Shown: one piece after another, positions 8,407 through 17,824 of the stretch
How the letters are laid out: the number at the start of each line of letters is the position of its first letter
Position numbering within the stretch: position 1 is the stretch's first letter
Assembly: GCF_029581395.1 (NCBI RefSeq)
Contig: NZ_CP121113.1
Coordinates: 1,422,001-1,486,000 of the forward strand
DNA length: 64,000 nucleotides
From: Roseinatronobacter sp. S2
GTDB taxonomy: Bacteria; Pseudomonadota; Alphaproteobacteria; Rhodobacterales; Rhodobacteraceae
Reading direction: 5' to 3'
Translations under genes and position numbers: made by a program
Notes under the pieces: generated by a model
Told to the model about the DNA's origin: nothing
The model's database searches: none
What the model saw: the letters and a program-made list of their open reading frames with translations, nothing else

Positions 8407-9702
8407 TCAGCGGTTCTCGATCTCGGCATAATCGCGGCGTGGTGCGCCGGTGTAGCGCTGGCGCGGGCGGCCGATTTTCTGTTCTGGATCGCTGATCATT
8501 TCCTTCCACTGCGAAATCCAGCCAACTGTGCGCGACAGCGCGAAAATTGGCGTGAACATCGATGTGGGGAACCCCATCGCTTCCAGAATAATGCCGGAGT
8601 AGAAATCGACATTCGGATACAGCTTCTTGCTGACGAAATATTCATCCTCCAGCGCGATGCGTTCCAGTTCCTTGGCGACTTTCAGTGTCTCGTTGTCGTC
8701 AATGCCCAGCAGCCCCAGCACTTCGTCTGCGGATTGTTTCATCACATTCGCGCGTGGGTCGAAATTCTTGTAGACGCGGTGGCCAAAGCCCATCAGGCGG
8801 AACGGGTCGTCCTTGTCCTTGGCGCGCGCAATGAATTCAGGGATGCGGTCAACCGTGCCGATTTCGCGCAGCATTTCAAGACAGGCCTGATTTGCACCAC
8901 CATGGGCAGGCCCCCAAAGGCATGCAATCCCTGCCGCGATGGATGCAAACGGGTTCGCCCCCGAACTGGATGCCAGCCGCACAGTGGATGTGGACGCGTT
9001 CTGTTCATGGTCTGCATGCAGCATCATGATCCGGTCCATTGCGCGGCTCAGGATCGGGTCGACGACATATTCTTCTGCGGGCACGGCAAAGCACATGTGC
9101 AGGAAATTGCCGGAATAATCGAGGCTGTTTTTCGGGTAAACAAACGGTTGCCCGACCGAATATTTATAGGCCATGGCGGCAATGGTCGGCATCTTGGCGA
9201 TCATGCGGATCGCGGCTACTTCGCGCTGCCACGGGTCGTTGATATCGGTCGAATCGTGGTAGAATGCAGACATTGCCCCCACAACCCCCACCATGATGGC
9301 CATCGGGTGCGCATCGCGGCGGAAACCACGGAAGAAATACTGCATCTGTTCGTGGATCATGGTGTGGTGGGTCACACGGCTTTCGAAATCTTCCAGATCG
9401 GCCGCCGATGGCAGTTCACCGTATAGCAGCAGATAGCAGCATTCCAGAAAATGCGATTTTTCTGCCAGCTGCTCGATTGGATAGCCCCGATACAGCAATT
9501 CGCCTGCGTCGCCATCAATATAGGTGATGGTCGATGAACAGGCCGCCGTGGAGGTGAAGCCGGGGTCATAGGTGAATACATCGCCCTGCGCATACAGCTT
9601 GCGGATATCCAGCACATCGGGGCCGACCGACGGTTTCATGATCGGCAGTTCGATTTCCTTGTCGCCTATGGTCAGCTTTGCAGATTCGGTACTATTCGCC
9701 AT
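8407..9702 (-). CDS. gltA: Citrate synthase (type II)
   Basis: Condenses acetyl-CoA and oxaloacetate to citrate, the entry step of the TCA cycle. The 431 residues have the type II layout: an N-terminal beta domain, then the catalytic [10 protein letters not shown] and [15 protein letters not shown] histidine segments, [14 protein letters not shown], and [14 protein letters not shown] with the catalytic aspartate. The start at 9702 ([19 protein letters not shown]) has AGGGAAAGGA upstream; a longer reading is not needed. It lies 87 bases downstream of gltX on the same strand and is closed by the strong terminator at 8355-8390. Confidence 0.97.
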   Translation of the reverse strand: MANSTESAKLTIGDKEIELPIMKPSVGPDVLDIRKLYAQGDVFTYDPGFTSTAACSSTITYIDGDAGELLYRGYPIEQLAEKSHFLECCYLLLYGELPSAADLEDFESRVTHHTMIHEQMQYFFRGFRRDAHPMAIMVGVVGAMSAFYHDSTDINDPWQREVAAIRMIAKMPTIAAMAYKYSVGQPFVYPKNSLDYSGNFLHMCFAVPAEEYVVDPILSRAMDRIMMLHADHEQNASTSTVRLASSSGANPFASIAAGIACLWGPAHGGANQACLEMLREIGTVDRIPEFIARAKDKDDPFRLMGFGHRVYKNFDPRANVMKQSADEVLGLLGIDDNETLKVAKELERIALEDEYFVSKKLYPNVDFYSGIILEAMGFPTSMFTPIFALSRTVGWISQWKEMISDPEQKIGRPRQRYTGAPRRDYAEIENR

Positions 9703-9789
9703 TGCGCATCCTTTCCCTGTTGCCTGCGGGCAAGGCACCTCGCAGACGATCCCTGACCGCGGCTTTCGGGGCACAATAGCCCTGTCGGC

Positions 9790-11193
9790 TCAAGTCGTTC
9801 CATCCTGAATGCGGGCAAGCGATTCCTCGCGGCCCAGCACAATCATCATGTCGAAAACACTCGGACTGCTGGTTCGCCCTGCCAGCGCAGCGCGAAGGGG
9901 TTGCGCAACCTTGCCCAGACCCAGGCCGTGTGCCTCTGCGGTTTCCTTGATAATGTCCTCAAGTATAGTCCGATCCCACGTAGCAGTTTGCAAGCGCGGC
10001 GTCAATTCCCTCAGTATACCACGGGATACATCATCAAGGGATTGGGCCGCTTTCTCATCCATCTCAATCGGGCGCTCTGTCAGAATAAAATGTGCTTTTT
10101 CAATGACTTGATTGAAGCCTTTCGCTTTCTCCTTCACAAGTGGCATGGCCGCCGTCAAACCCGAAATCTGTGCTGGAGTCAGGTCTGGCGCATCGGTGGC
10201 CTTCAGGAATGCAAGAAGTTCTTGCAGCAGTGCAGCATTGTCCGCGACGGTCATGTGCTGTGCGGTCAGATGGTCCAGTTTCTTGAAGTCCAGCCGCGCC
10301 GGTGACTTGCCGATTCCCCCAAGGTCGAACCATTCTTTTGCCTGAGTATCGGTAAAGAATTCATTATCGCCATGGCCCCAGCCCAGCCGCGTCAGGTAAT
10401 TTCGCATCGCCGCCGCCGGATACCCCATGCGCTGGTATTCCTCGACCCCCAATGCGCCGTGACGTTTGGACAGCTTCTTGCCATCGGGGCCGTGGATCAG
10501 CGGAATATGCGCCCAGACCGGCACATCCCAGCCCATCGCATGATAAACCAGCATCTGGCGGGCGGCGTTGTTCAGGTGGTCATCACCGCGAATGATATGC
10601 GTGACCCCCATGTCATGATCATCGACCACCACCGCCAGCATATAGGTGGGCGTCCCGTCTGACCGCAGCACGATCATGTCGTCCAGCTGGTCATTGCGAA
10701 TGCGCACATTGCCCTGCACCTGATCGGCAATCACGGTTTCCCCGTCGCGCGGGGCCTTGACGCGAATGACATAGGGCGCATCGGGGTGGGTGGCCGCATC
10801 GGCATCGCGCCACGGCGACTGATACAGCGTGGATTTGCCAGCGGCGCGGGCGGCCTCGCGAAACGCCTCAATTTCGTCCTGCGTTGCAAAGCACTTATAG
10901 GCGTGCCCGCTGGCCAGCATCTGACAGGCAACCTGCGCATGCCGATCCGCGCGCGCGGCCTGACTGACAGGTTCGCCGTCCCAGTCCAGACCCAGCCATG
11001 TCAGTCCGGTCAGAATCGCCGCTGTTGCCTCGGGGGTGGAGCGGGCGCGGTCGGTATTTTCGATGCGCAGCAGGAATTTACCGCCACGTCCGCGGGCATA
11101 AAGCCAGTTGAACAACGCTGTCCGCGCGCCCCCGATATGCAGAAAACCCGTAGGCGAGGGGGCAAAGCGTGTGACAACAGGCGCATCGGACAT
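9790..11193 (-). CDS. gltX: Glutamyl-tRNA synthetase
   Basis: Charges tRNA-Glu (class I synthetase, 467 residues). Seen: the HIGH-type motif [18 protein letters not shown] at residues 13-30, the KMSKS-type motif [11 protein letters not shown] near residue 240, and the C-terminal anticodon-binding region ending [20 protein letters not shown]. The start at 11193 ([16 protein letters not shown]) is fixed by the usual distance to the HIGH motif. comEC is divergent, with only 77 bases between the two starts. gltA follows in the same direction. Confidence 0.97.
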   Translation of the reverse strand: MSDAPVVTRFAPSPTGFLHIGGARTALFNWLYARGRGGKFLLRIENTDRARSTPEATAAILTGLTWLGLDWDGEPVSQAARADRHAQVACQMLASGHAYKCFATQDEIEAFREAARAAGKSTLYQSPWRDADAATHPDAPYVIRVKAPRDGETVIADQVQGNVRIRNDQLDDMIVLRSDGTPTYMLAVVVDDHDMGVTHIIRGDDHLNNAARQMLVYHAMGWDVPVWAHIPLIHGPDGKKLSKRHGALGVEEYQRMGYPAAAMRNYLTRLGWGHGDNEFFTDTQAKEWFDLGGIGKSPARLDFKKLDHLTAQHMTVADNAALLQELLAFLKATDAPDLTPAQISGLTAAMPLVKEKAKGFNQVIEKAHFILTERPIEMDEKAAQSLDDVSRGILRELTPRLQTATWDRTILEDIIKETAEAHGLGLGKVAQPLRAALAGRTSSPSVFDMMIVLGREESLARIQDGTT

Positions 11194-11270
11194 CGGATTT
11201 TTACCTTTTGGTAACGAAGTTTTGGCAGCATCAACTGTGGTTCTAGGCAAGGTCAGGGGCGGAAACAAGG

Positions 11271-13361
11271 GTGCATATGCTGACCTTTCCATTCAACGCG
11301 TCTGTGATGCCGCTTTCGGCCCTGCGCGGGGCGATTGCGTTGCAGCGCGGGCATCTGTTTTTGTTCGTGCCGGTGTGTCTTGCTTTGGGTATCGGGGCAT
11401 ATTTCGCCTTGCCGCGCGAACCCGCCGCTGCCGAATGGGCGCTTTTGGTGATTGTTGTGGCGGGGGTTCTGGGGTTACTTCGGTTCATGGCAGAAGACAT
11501 GTCGCCGTTTATGCTTGCGGTGATGCTGGTCTGCGTGGGCATGCTGGTGGCCGGTTTGCGTGTGTATCTGGTATCTGCGCCCGTGCTGCCATTCCGGTTT
11601 TACGGCGCGATAGAAGGGCGCATTGTCAAGATTGACCGATCGGCCAGCGACGCGCTGCGCCTGACGCTGGACCGCGTCATTCTGGAAGGGATGGAGGGCG
11701 CGCAAACCCCTGCGCGTGTGCGCGTCAGCCTGCATGGGGACCAAGGGTATATTGACCCTGCACCGGGCCTGCGGGTCATGCTGACGGGGCATCTGTCACC
11801 GCCGCCTGCGCCCTCTGAACCCGGCGGGTTTGATTTCAGACGTCTTGCGTGGTTCGAGCAGTTGGGCGCGGTGGGCTATACGCGCAGCCCGGTTCTGGCA
11901 CGCGCCCCGCCGCAGGACGGCGCGGCCGGTCTGCGCATCCACCGCTTGCGCATGCAGATATCTGCGGCAGTGCAAGACAGGCTTCCGGGTGATGCGGGCG
12001 GTTTTGCAAGTGCCATTCTGACGGGCGACCGGTCTGGTATCAGCCAACCCCGGCTGGAGGATTTGCGCCGTTCCAATCTGGCGCATCTGCTGGCCATATC
12101 TGGGCTGCATATGGGGCTGTTGACGGGGTTTGTTTTCGCGCTGTTGCGGCTGTTGATGGCCCTTGTGCCGTGGTTTGCGCTGCGCGCGCCGACACGCAAA
12201 CTGGCCGCATTGGGCGCGTTGGGGGCGGGGGCGTTCTATCTTGCGCTGTCGGGGGGCAATGTGGCGACAGAACGGGCTTTCATTATGGTGGCGGTCATGT
12301 TTTGCGCCATATTGCTGGACCGGCGCGCCATTTCGTTGCGGTCGGTCGCGATGGCGGCGTTGGTCATTCTTTTGCTGCGCCCCGAAGCGCTGGTTCAGGC
12401 GGGCTTTCAGATGAGTTTTGCCGCGACCATCGCATTGGTGGCCGTGTTCCGCGCGCTTAGTGCAGAGCGTGAATGGCGCAGGTCCATTCCACGCTGGCTG
12501 TGGCCCGTTGTCAGCGTGATCATCTGTTCAATGGTTGCGGGTATTGCAACCGCGCCTGTCTCTGCGGCCAGCTTCAACCGGCTGGCGGAATACGGCCTGA
12601 TTGCCAATCTGGCCGCCGTGCCGCTGATGGGGTTGGTCATTATGCCCGCAGCCGTTCTGGCGGCCCTGCTGGCCCCGTTCGGACTGGACTGGATTGGCTT
12701 GCGGGTGATGGAGCCTGCAATTTTGTGGATATTGCGTGTGGCCGAAACGGTCAGCGGGTTTGATGGCGCGGTGATGCCGGTTGTCCAGCCTGCCCCTTGG
12801 GTTTTGCCGGTGCTGGCGTTGGGGGGCATATGGATCGTGATCTGGCGCGGGCGTGGTGCTTGGCTTGGGGCAGGGGCAGTGGTGCTGGCGTTGTTGGGCT
12901 GGGTGCATGGCAGTGACCGCCCTGATTTGCTGATCGCGCATGACGGCGTGGTTCTGGGCCTTATGGGCGAGGGGGGGCGCATGATCAGCCGCGACAGGGC
13001 AGGATCATTTGCTGTGCAAAGCTGGTTGCAGGCGGATGGCGATCTGGGCGCACAAACGGACGGATTCGCGCGGGCCGGTCTGTCGGACCCCCGTACCCCC
13101 GCGGTGCAAATGCGCAGCGGCGGGCTGGATGTGGTGCATCTTCTGGGGCAGCGCGGGCTGGATTATTTGCCAGACCTGTGCACGGACGGGCGCATTGTCG
13201 TGACATCGGCCCAACCCGACACGCGGTCGGGGACATGCCTGCTTATTACGCCGCGCGATTTGCGCGCCAGCGGGGCAATTTCGATCAGCACTCAAGGTGG
13301 GGGGGGCATGGTCATGCGCCGTGTGGCAGATACCGGCGGCGCGCGGCCATGGACGCAGTAA
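11271..13361 (+). CDS. comEC: ComEC/Rec2-family DNA-uptake channel protein
   Basis: Inner-membrane protein of 696 residues. Visible parts: N-terminal helices (about residues 25-105); a DUF4131-type region with short beta segments ([13 protein letters not shown]); the Competence core starting [35 protein letters not shown] (about 245-280) with many membrane helices; and a C-terminal region (about 545-696) that corresponds to the metallo-beta-lactamase-like part but lacks a clear HxHxDH motif. Homologues carry transforming DNA into the cytosol. It diverges from gltX. Two closely spaced ATG codons (11271 and 11277) make the exact start uncertain. In many relatives lexA follows; here the convergent glutaredoxin gene follows instead. 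Confidence 0.9.
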   Translation: MHMLTFPFNASVMPLSALRGAIALQRGHLFLFVPVCLALGIGAYFALPREPAAAEWALLVIVVAGVLGLLRFMAEDMSPFMLAVMLVCVGMLVAGLRVYLVSAPVLPFRFYGAIEGRIVKIDRSASDALRLTLDRVILEGMEGAQTPARVRVSLHGDQGYIDPAPGLRVMLTGHLSPPPAPSEPGGFDFRRLAWFEQLGAVGYTRSPVLARAPPQDGAAGLRIHRLRMQISAAVQDRLPGDAGGFASAILTGDRSGISQPRLEDLRRSNLAHLLAISGLHMGLLTGFVFALLRLLMALVPWFALRAPTRKLAALGALGAGAFYLALSGGNVATERAFIMVAVMFCAILLDRRAISLRSVAMAALVILLLRPEALVQAGFQMSFAATIALVAVFRALSAEREWRRSIPRWLWPVVSVIICSMVAGIATAPVSAASFNRLAEYGLIANLAAVPLMGLVIMPAAVLAALLAPFGLDWIGLRVMEPAILWILRVAETVSGFDGAVMPVVQPAPWVLPVLALGGIWIVIWRGRGAWLGAGAVVLALLGWVHGSDRPDLLIAHDGVVLGLMGEGGRMISRDRAGSFAVQSWLQADGDLGAQTDGFARAGLSDPRTPAVQMRSGGLDVVHLLGQRGLDYLPDLCTDGRIVVTSAQPDTRSGTCLLITPRDLRASGAISISTQGGGGMVMRRVADTGGARPWTQ

Positions 13362-13390
13362 CACGGGTGCACGAACAGGGGGCACCCGAC

Positions 13391-13418
13391 ATCCGGCAGC
13401 GCAGTGGCACTGCCGGAT
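13391..13418. terminator. Hairpin between convergent comEC and glutaredoxin genes
   Basis: Nine-base inverted arms ATCCGGCAG and CTGCCGGAT enclose ten bases, with no T run on either side. It sits in the 72 base convergent gap, so a two-way transcription barrier is plausible but unproven. Confidence 0.4.
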
Positions 13419-13433
13419 TCGAAATACCTGCAA

Positions 13434-13793
13434 TCAGGCGTTCGCTTCGCGAATTTTCTCGGCGGCGTCCTTGTCATAGGTCACGCCCTTGGCCTCGAAC
13501 AACTGGTCCAACTCGCCCGACAGGGTCATTTCAGTGATGATGTCACACCCGCCCACGAATTCACCCTTCACATAAAGTTGCGGGATGGTGGGCCAGTCGG
13601 AGTAATCCTTGATACCCTGACGAATTGTATCATCGGCAAGAACGTTCACATCGGCATAGTCAACGCCCATGAAGTTCAGAACGCCGGCCACACGGCTGGA
13701 AAACCCGCATTGCGGCATTGTCTTGGTGCCTTTCATGTAAAGCACCACGTCATTGCTTTCGACGGTTTGTTTGATGGTCTCTTGCGCGCTCAT
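13434..13793 (-). CDS. grxD: Monothiol glutaredoxin, Grx4 family
   Basis: Iron-sulfur cluster carrier of 119 residues with the CGFS active site (Cys29 in MPQCGFSSRV), the WPTIPQLYV cis-proline segment and the GGCD glutathione-binding motif. Such proteins bind a [2Fe-2S] cluster with glutathione and pair with BolA proteins; the bolA gene lies directly upstream on the same strand, which supports that partnership. The ATG at 13793 has AAGGA nearby; a TTG codon 21 bases upstream would overlap the intergenic space and is less likely. Confidence 0.95.
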   Translation of the reverse strand: MSAQETIKQTVESNDVVLYMKGTKTMPQCGFSSRVAGVLNFMGVDYADVNVLADDTIRQGIKDYSDWPTIPQLYVKGEFVGGCDIITEMTLSGELDQLFEAKGVTYDKDAAEKIREANA

Positions 13794-13817
13794 GGTTTTG
13801 TGGTCCTTTGTCAATTG

Positions 13818-14060
13818 TCAGTCGGGGGCTTTGGTGGTCAGGGCAAGGGCGTGCAATTCGCCATGGTTGCCATCCATTTTGCCCTTCAGCGCGGCATAAA
13901 CGGCACGTTGCTGTTGCACGCGGTTCAACCCCCGGAAACTTGCGTCAATAACTTCGGCAGCGTAATGATTGCCGTCACCGGCAAGGTCTGTGATCGTGAC
14001 TTGTGCTTCGGGAAAGCCCTCTTTCAAAAGGGTTTCCAGTTCTTCGGCAGTGATGGCCAT
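13818..14060 (-). CDS. bolA: BolA-family protein
   Basis: Protein of 80 residues with the BolA fold pattern: a helix MAITAEELETLLKEGFP, the strand AQVTITDLAGDGNHYAAEVI with the conserved histidine, and the end segment QQRAVYAALKGKM followed by ELHALALTTKAP. BolA partners of CGFS glutaredoxins share a [2Fe-2S] cluster and take part in iron signalling or cluster delivery. Its gene lies 25 bases before the glutaredoxin start and 51 bases after purL, so purL-bolA-grxD probably form one transcript. Based on the short N-terminus it is nearer the YrbA/IbaG type than E. coli BolA. Confidence 0.92.
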   Translation of the reverse strand: MAITAEELETLLKEGFPEAQVTITDLAGDGNHYAAEVIDASFRGLNRVQQQRAVYAALKGKMDGNHGELHALALTTKAPD

Positions 14061-14111
14061 CTTGCGTCCCCGTTTGTCTTTTGGTGAAGGTAATCCCCGT
14101 GTGTGCGGGAA

Positions 14112-16277
14112 TCAAGCGTCACCGATCGCGCGGCCAAAGGCGGTTTTGTAAATGCCGTCCAGTTCTGCCAGCGGCGCGCTGTCCTTGCCGAATGTGACCG
14201 TATCGCCGCCAAACCGGCCCATATGGGCAAGCGTCACCCCGGCCTGACCGGCGGCCACCATCAGCGCCTCGGCCTGATCGAAGCTGCATGCAATCAGGTA
14301 GCGGGCCTGATCCTCGGCGAATAGTGCGGCGATATCATCCGTGTCCAGTGTCAGACCAAGCCCTGCGGCGGTGGCCATTTCAAAGGCCGCCAGTGCAAGC
14401 CCGCCATCCGACAGGTCGGTTGCGGCCTTGACCAATGGGCGGTTGTCGCGCAGGAATTCGCCGTTGCGGCGCTCCATGTCCAGATCGACATGCGGCGCGT
14501 CGCCCTGTTCCAGCGCGAACGCTTCGGCCAGAAGGGCGGACTGGCCCAGATGGCCCTGTGTCTCGCCGATGACCAGCACCAGATCGCCATCTTCCGGCAA
14601 GCCCGCGATCAGATTGTCGACATGATCAATCAACCCCACTGCGCCAATGGTGGGGGTGGGCAGGATGGGTTGACCGTCGGTTTCATTATACAGCGACACA
14701 TTCCCCGACACGATGGGCATATCCAGCGCCGCACAGGCCGCGCCAATGCCCTTGATGGCCCCCACGAACTGGCCCATGATTTCGGGCTTTTCAGGGTTGC
14801 CGAAATTCAAATTGTCGGTCGTGGCCAGTGGTGTGGCCCCCACGGCTGTCAGGTTGCGATAGGCTTCGGCAACGGCCTGCTTGCCGCCTTCAAACGGGTT
14901 GGCGCGCACATAGCGCGGGGTTACGTCACTGGTGAACGCAAGCGCCTTGTCCGTGCCATGCACCCGCACGACACCCGCACCAAGGCCCGGCGCGCGTATG
15001 GTGTCGGCCATGACCATGGTGTCATATTGCTCCCATACCCATGCTTTATGCGCGTAGTTGGGCGAGGCGATCAGCGCGCGCAACCCGTCCATTGCGGAAA
15101 TTTCGGGAATATCGCCCAAAGCGGCGGGCGCGGGCGTTTCAATCCACGGCCGGTCATATTCCGGCGCGCTGGAGGCAAGTTTCGACAGCGGCAGATCGGC
15201 CTTGGTTTCATTGCCTTGCAGGATCAAAAAGCGGTCTTCGGCAATGGTTTCGCCGACGATGGCGAAATCCAGATCCCATTTTTCGAATATCGCGCGCGCC
15301 TGCGCTTCCATGGATGGCTTCAGCACCATCAACATGCGTTCCTGACTTTCCGAAAGCATCATTTCATAGGCGGTCATGCCGGTTTCACGGCACGGCACGC
15401 GGTCCAGTTCCAGCTTGATGCCAAGCCCGCCCTTGTCGCCCATTTCCACCGCAGAACAGGTCAGCCCGGCCGCCCCCATGTCCTGAATGGAAATCACTGC
15501 GCCCGATGCCATCAACTCCAGGCAGGCTTCCAGCAGGCGTTTTTCAGTGAACGGGTCGCCCACCTGCACTGTGGGGCGTTTTTCTTCAATTGTGTCGTCA
15601 AATTCGGCGCTGGCCATGGTGGCCCCGCCCACACCGTCGCGCCCTGTCTTGGCACCCAGATAGACCACCGGCATGCCGACACCGCTGGCGGCGGAATAGA
15701 AAATCTCATCCGCGTTGGCCAGACCGGCTGCAAAGGCGTTTACTAGGCAGTTGCCGTTATAGGCGGGATGAAAGCGCACTTCGCCGCCCACGGTGGGCAC
15801 GCCGAACGCGTTGCCATATCCGCCCACACCTTCGACCACGCCGCGCACCAGATGCGGGGTTTTGGGGTGGCCGGGTTCCCCGAAGCTTAGCGCATTCATC
15901 GCCGCAATCGGGCGCGCGCCCATGGTGAACACATCGCGCAAAATGCCGCCGACGCCAGTGGCCGCGCCCTGATAGGGTTCGATATAGCTGGGGTGATTGT
16001 GGCTTTCCATTTTGAAAATCACCGCCTGACCGTCGCCAATATCGACCACGCCCGCATTCTCGCCCGGGCCGCAAATGACCTGTGGGCCGGTAGTGGGCAG
16101 GGTGCGCAGCCATTTCTTGGACGATTTGTAGGAGCAATGCTCGTTCCACATGGCAGAGAAGATGCCCAGTTCCGTGAATGACGGCTCACGCCCGATGATG
16201 TTCAGAATGCGGTCATATTCATCAAGGCTCAGGCCATGCGCGGCAATCAGGTCGGGGGTGATGGCAGGTTCGGTCAT
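14112..16277 (-). CDS. purL: Phosphoribosylformylglycinamidine synthase subunit PurL
   Basis: Catalyses the fourth step of purine synthesis, with PurQ and PurS as partners. The 721 residues match the small PurL type that needs the separate glutaminase PurQ. Seen: [20 protein letters not shown] near the N-terminus, [20 protein letters not shown] (ATP/FGAR site), [17 protein letters not shown], and the second half-repeat with [14 protein letters not shown] and [13 protein letters not shown]. The start at 16277 gives the standard [17 protein letters not shown]-terminus; the long upstream reading has no homology feature. purQ and purS are not in the window. Confidence 0.96.
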   Translation of the reverse strand: MTEPAITPDLIAAHGLSLDEYDRILNIIGREPSFTELGIFSAMWNEHCSYKSSKKWLRTLPTTGPQVICGPGENAGVVDIGDGQAVIFKMESHNHPSYIEPYQGAATGVGGILRDVFTMGARPIAAMNALSFGEPGHPKTPHLVRGVVEGVGGYGNAFGVPTVGGEVRFHPAYNGNCLVNAFAAGLANADEIFYSAASGVGMPVVYLGAKTGRDGVGGATMASAEFDDTIEEKRPTVQVGDPFTEKRLLEACLELMASGAVISIQDMGAAGLTCSAVEMGDKGGLGIKLELDRVPCRETGMTAYEMMLSESQERMLMVLKPSMEAQARAIFEKWDLDFAIVGETIAEDRFLILQGNETKADLPLSKLASSAPEYDRPWIETPAPAALGDIPEISAMDGLRALIASPNYAHKAWVWEQYDTMVMADTIRAPGLGAGVVRVHGTDKALAFTSDVTPRYVRANPFEGGKQAVAEAYRNLTAVGATPLATTDNLNFGNPEKPEIMGQFVGAIKGIGAACAALDMPIVSGNVSLYNETDGQPILPTPTIGAVGLIDHVDNLIAGLPEDGDLVLVIGETQGHLGQSALLAEAFALEQGDAPHVDLDMERRNGEFLRDNRPLVKAATDLSDGGLALAAFEMATAAGLGLTLDTDDIAALFAEDQARYLIACSFDQAEALMVAAGQAGVTLAHMGRFGGDTVTFGKDSAPLAELDGIYKTAFGRAIGDA

Positions 16278-16422
16278 ATCAGGGCACCTTTGGGCAGGGC
16301 AAAAACGTGTCGCCCGCGCCAGTGTCGGGCCGTTTCTTCCCCTTACGGCAAAGGGGTCGGATGGGAAAGAGGGCAGCTTTGATATGGTTGCCCGCATGTC
16401 ATGAAACTGTGGCGGATACGCA

Positions 16423-16452
16423 AAAATACACGCATAAAGCGAAAAGCGACAA
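16423..16452 (-). promoter_or_regulatory. Candidate sigma-70 promoter for purL
   Basis: On the minus strand, TTGTCG and TATTTT are separated by 18 bases, about 145 bases before the purL start. No other feature was seen in the purL leader (16278-16584), which has no sign of a purine riboswitch. Pattern only; no start site is known. Confidence 0.4.
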
Positions 16453-16584
16453 AATGAATGGACGCCGCCCATGCCTGCTGAAGCCTTGTGCGCGGTGCGC
16501 ATTTTGTCGGCGAAAATAAACTTTCAAGGCGTATGTATAGGTGATTCCCGCGCGGGCGGGTGCTGAAATGCCCTGTAAAACGGC

Positions 16585-16662
16585 AAAAAAAGGGCCGAGC
16601 ACGAAGCTCGGCCTAAGTCCAACAGGGAGGTAAAGACGCGAGCTATAAACTCAAACGCCTTA
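16585..16662 (-). ncRNA. Candidate small RNA with intrinsic terminator
   Basis: About 78 nt. On the minus strand an adenine-rich 5' end is followed by an unpaired TTTACCTCCCTG segment (complement of 16623-16634) that matches the anti-Shine-Dalgarno type, then a GC-rich 8 bp hairpin (GGCCGAGC/GCTCGGCC, loop of 5, 16593-16613) and seven Ts (16591-16585). A promoter with TTGCGT, a 17-base spacer and CTATCT lies at the right distance upstream. No ORF of note fits inside. It could instead be only the terminator of the LysR gene, but that gene ends 160 bases upstream and the promoter lies between. Confidence 0.5.
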
Positions 16663-16668
16663 ACTTCT

Positions 16669-16697
16669 AGATAGGTTATTGCTTAGGCATTACGCAA
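16669..16697 (-). promoter_or_regulatory. Candidate promoter of the small RNA
   Basis: Minus-strand TTGCGT (16697-16692), 17-base spacer, CTATCT (16674-16669). The predicted start is near 16662. The remaining 16698-16774 shows nothing else. Confidence 0.45.
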
Positions 16698-16774
16698 GTT
16701 AAATTGCTTTGCGTATGGCACATTGCCGCCATGCGTTGCGAACATGCCTCATGTCAGAAGGCGCTTGTGCAGGC

Positions 16775-17668
16775 CTACATTTGCCGTGCGCGCCTGTAGG
16801 CCACGATTTCTTCGACAACGAAATCACGGAACGCCGAGATGCGGCGCGAATGGCGCAGCTCTTCGGGATAGGCAAGAAATACCGGAATGTCGCCACTGGC
16901 AATGTCTGGCAGGACATGGACCAGTTCGGGAAAATCCTCGCCGACATAATCGGGCAGGACGCCGATTCCCAGATGGTTCAGCACCGCCTGAAGGACACCG
17001 AAATAGTTGTTGACGGTAAAACTTGATCGGGTGGGTTGGGCTGTCAACTCTCGTATAAGTTGTGCGCCCGCGCTGACCTGTGCCGATGTAATGTTCTGCG
17101 ACACAAGGCGGAAATCCCTCAAGTCTTCCATTTTTTGCGGTGTGCCATGGGCGCGCAGATATTCCGAACTGGCAAAAAGCCGCATATTCACTGTCATCAG
17201 GCGCTTGCGGATCAGGTCAGCCTGGCTGGGTTCTTTCATGCGGATGGCGATATCGGCTTCGCGCATGGGCAAATCCAGCACGCGTTCTTCCAGCATCAGG
17301 TCGATGCGCAGGTCGGGATATTGCGCATAAAGCGATGTCAGGCGCGGTGCCAGAAACAGTGTTCCGAAACCTGTGGTGCTGGTCACACGCAAGTCACCAT
17401 ACACTTCATCTTCTGCATCGCGGATGCGTGCGGCGGCTGTTTCCAGCTGCCTGCTCATGGATTTGGTGGCGTCAAACAGCAATTCGCCTTGTTCGGTCAG
17501 AATCAGCCCACGGGCGTGGCGGTGGAACAGAACGGTATCCAGCCCTTCTTCAAGGGCGCGAATCTGGCGGCTGACCGCTGATTGAGACAGCTGCAACGTG
17601 TCACCGGCATGCGTCAGGCTGCCCGCGTCCGCCACTGCGTGAAATATTCTTAGCTTGTCCCAGTCCAT
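16775..17668 (-). CDS. LysR-family transcriptional regulator
   Basis: DNA-binding regulator of 297 residues. The N-terminal winged helix-turn-helix covers about residues 1-60 (MDWDKLRIFHAVADAGSLTH, then LSQSAVSRQIRALEEGL), followed by a linker helix and an effector-binding domain (about 90-290) with the GIGVLPDYVGE segment. The start at 17668 gives the standard LysR N-terminus; ten extra upstream residues are unnecessary. It diverges from the indolepyruvate oxidoreductase gene with about 156 bases between, a classical arrangement for a LysR regulator and its target, so control of that gene is a reasonable inference. The effector is unknown. Confidence 0.9.
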   Translation of the reverse strand: MDWDKLRIFHAVADAGSLTHAGDTLQLSQSAVSRQIRALEEGLDTVLFHRHARGLILTEQGELLFDATKSMSRQLETAAARIRDAEDEVYGDLRVTSTTGFGTLFLAPRLTSLYAQYPDLRIDLMLEERVLDLPMREADIAIRMKEPSQADLIRKRLMTVNMRLFASSEYLRAHGTPQKMEDLRDFRLVSQNITSAQVSAGAQLIRELTAQPTRSSFTVNNYFGVLQAVLNHLGIGVLPDYVGEDFPELVHVLPDIASGDIPVFLAYPEELRHSRRISAFRDFVVEEIVAYRRARQM

Positions 17669-17824
17669 ACCAACAGTTCCATACAGATGTTTGCGCAAAA
17701 GTAGATGATTCGTTCTACGGGGTTTTATCTGATCACAAAAGCGCTGAATTACCCAGTTTTCACTTTGTAGGTCAGAAATATTGACCTATGATCGGATTAT
17801 ACGCAACAGTGCTGGGAGGTGCAG

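Noticed and set aside
16278..16422. Purine riboswitch in the purL leader
   Set aside because: No three-way junction or conserved loop pair could be found; only a simple promoter-like pattern was seen upstream.
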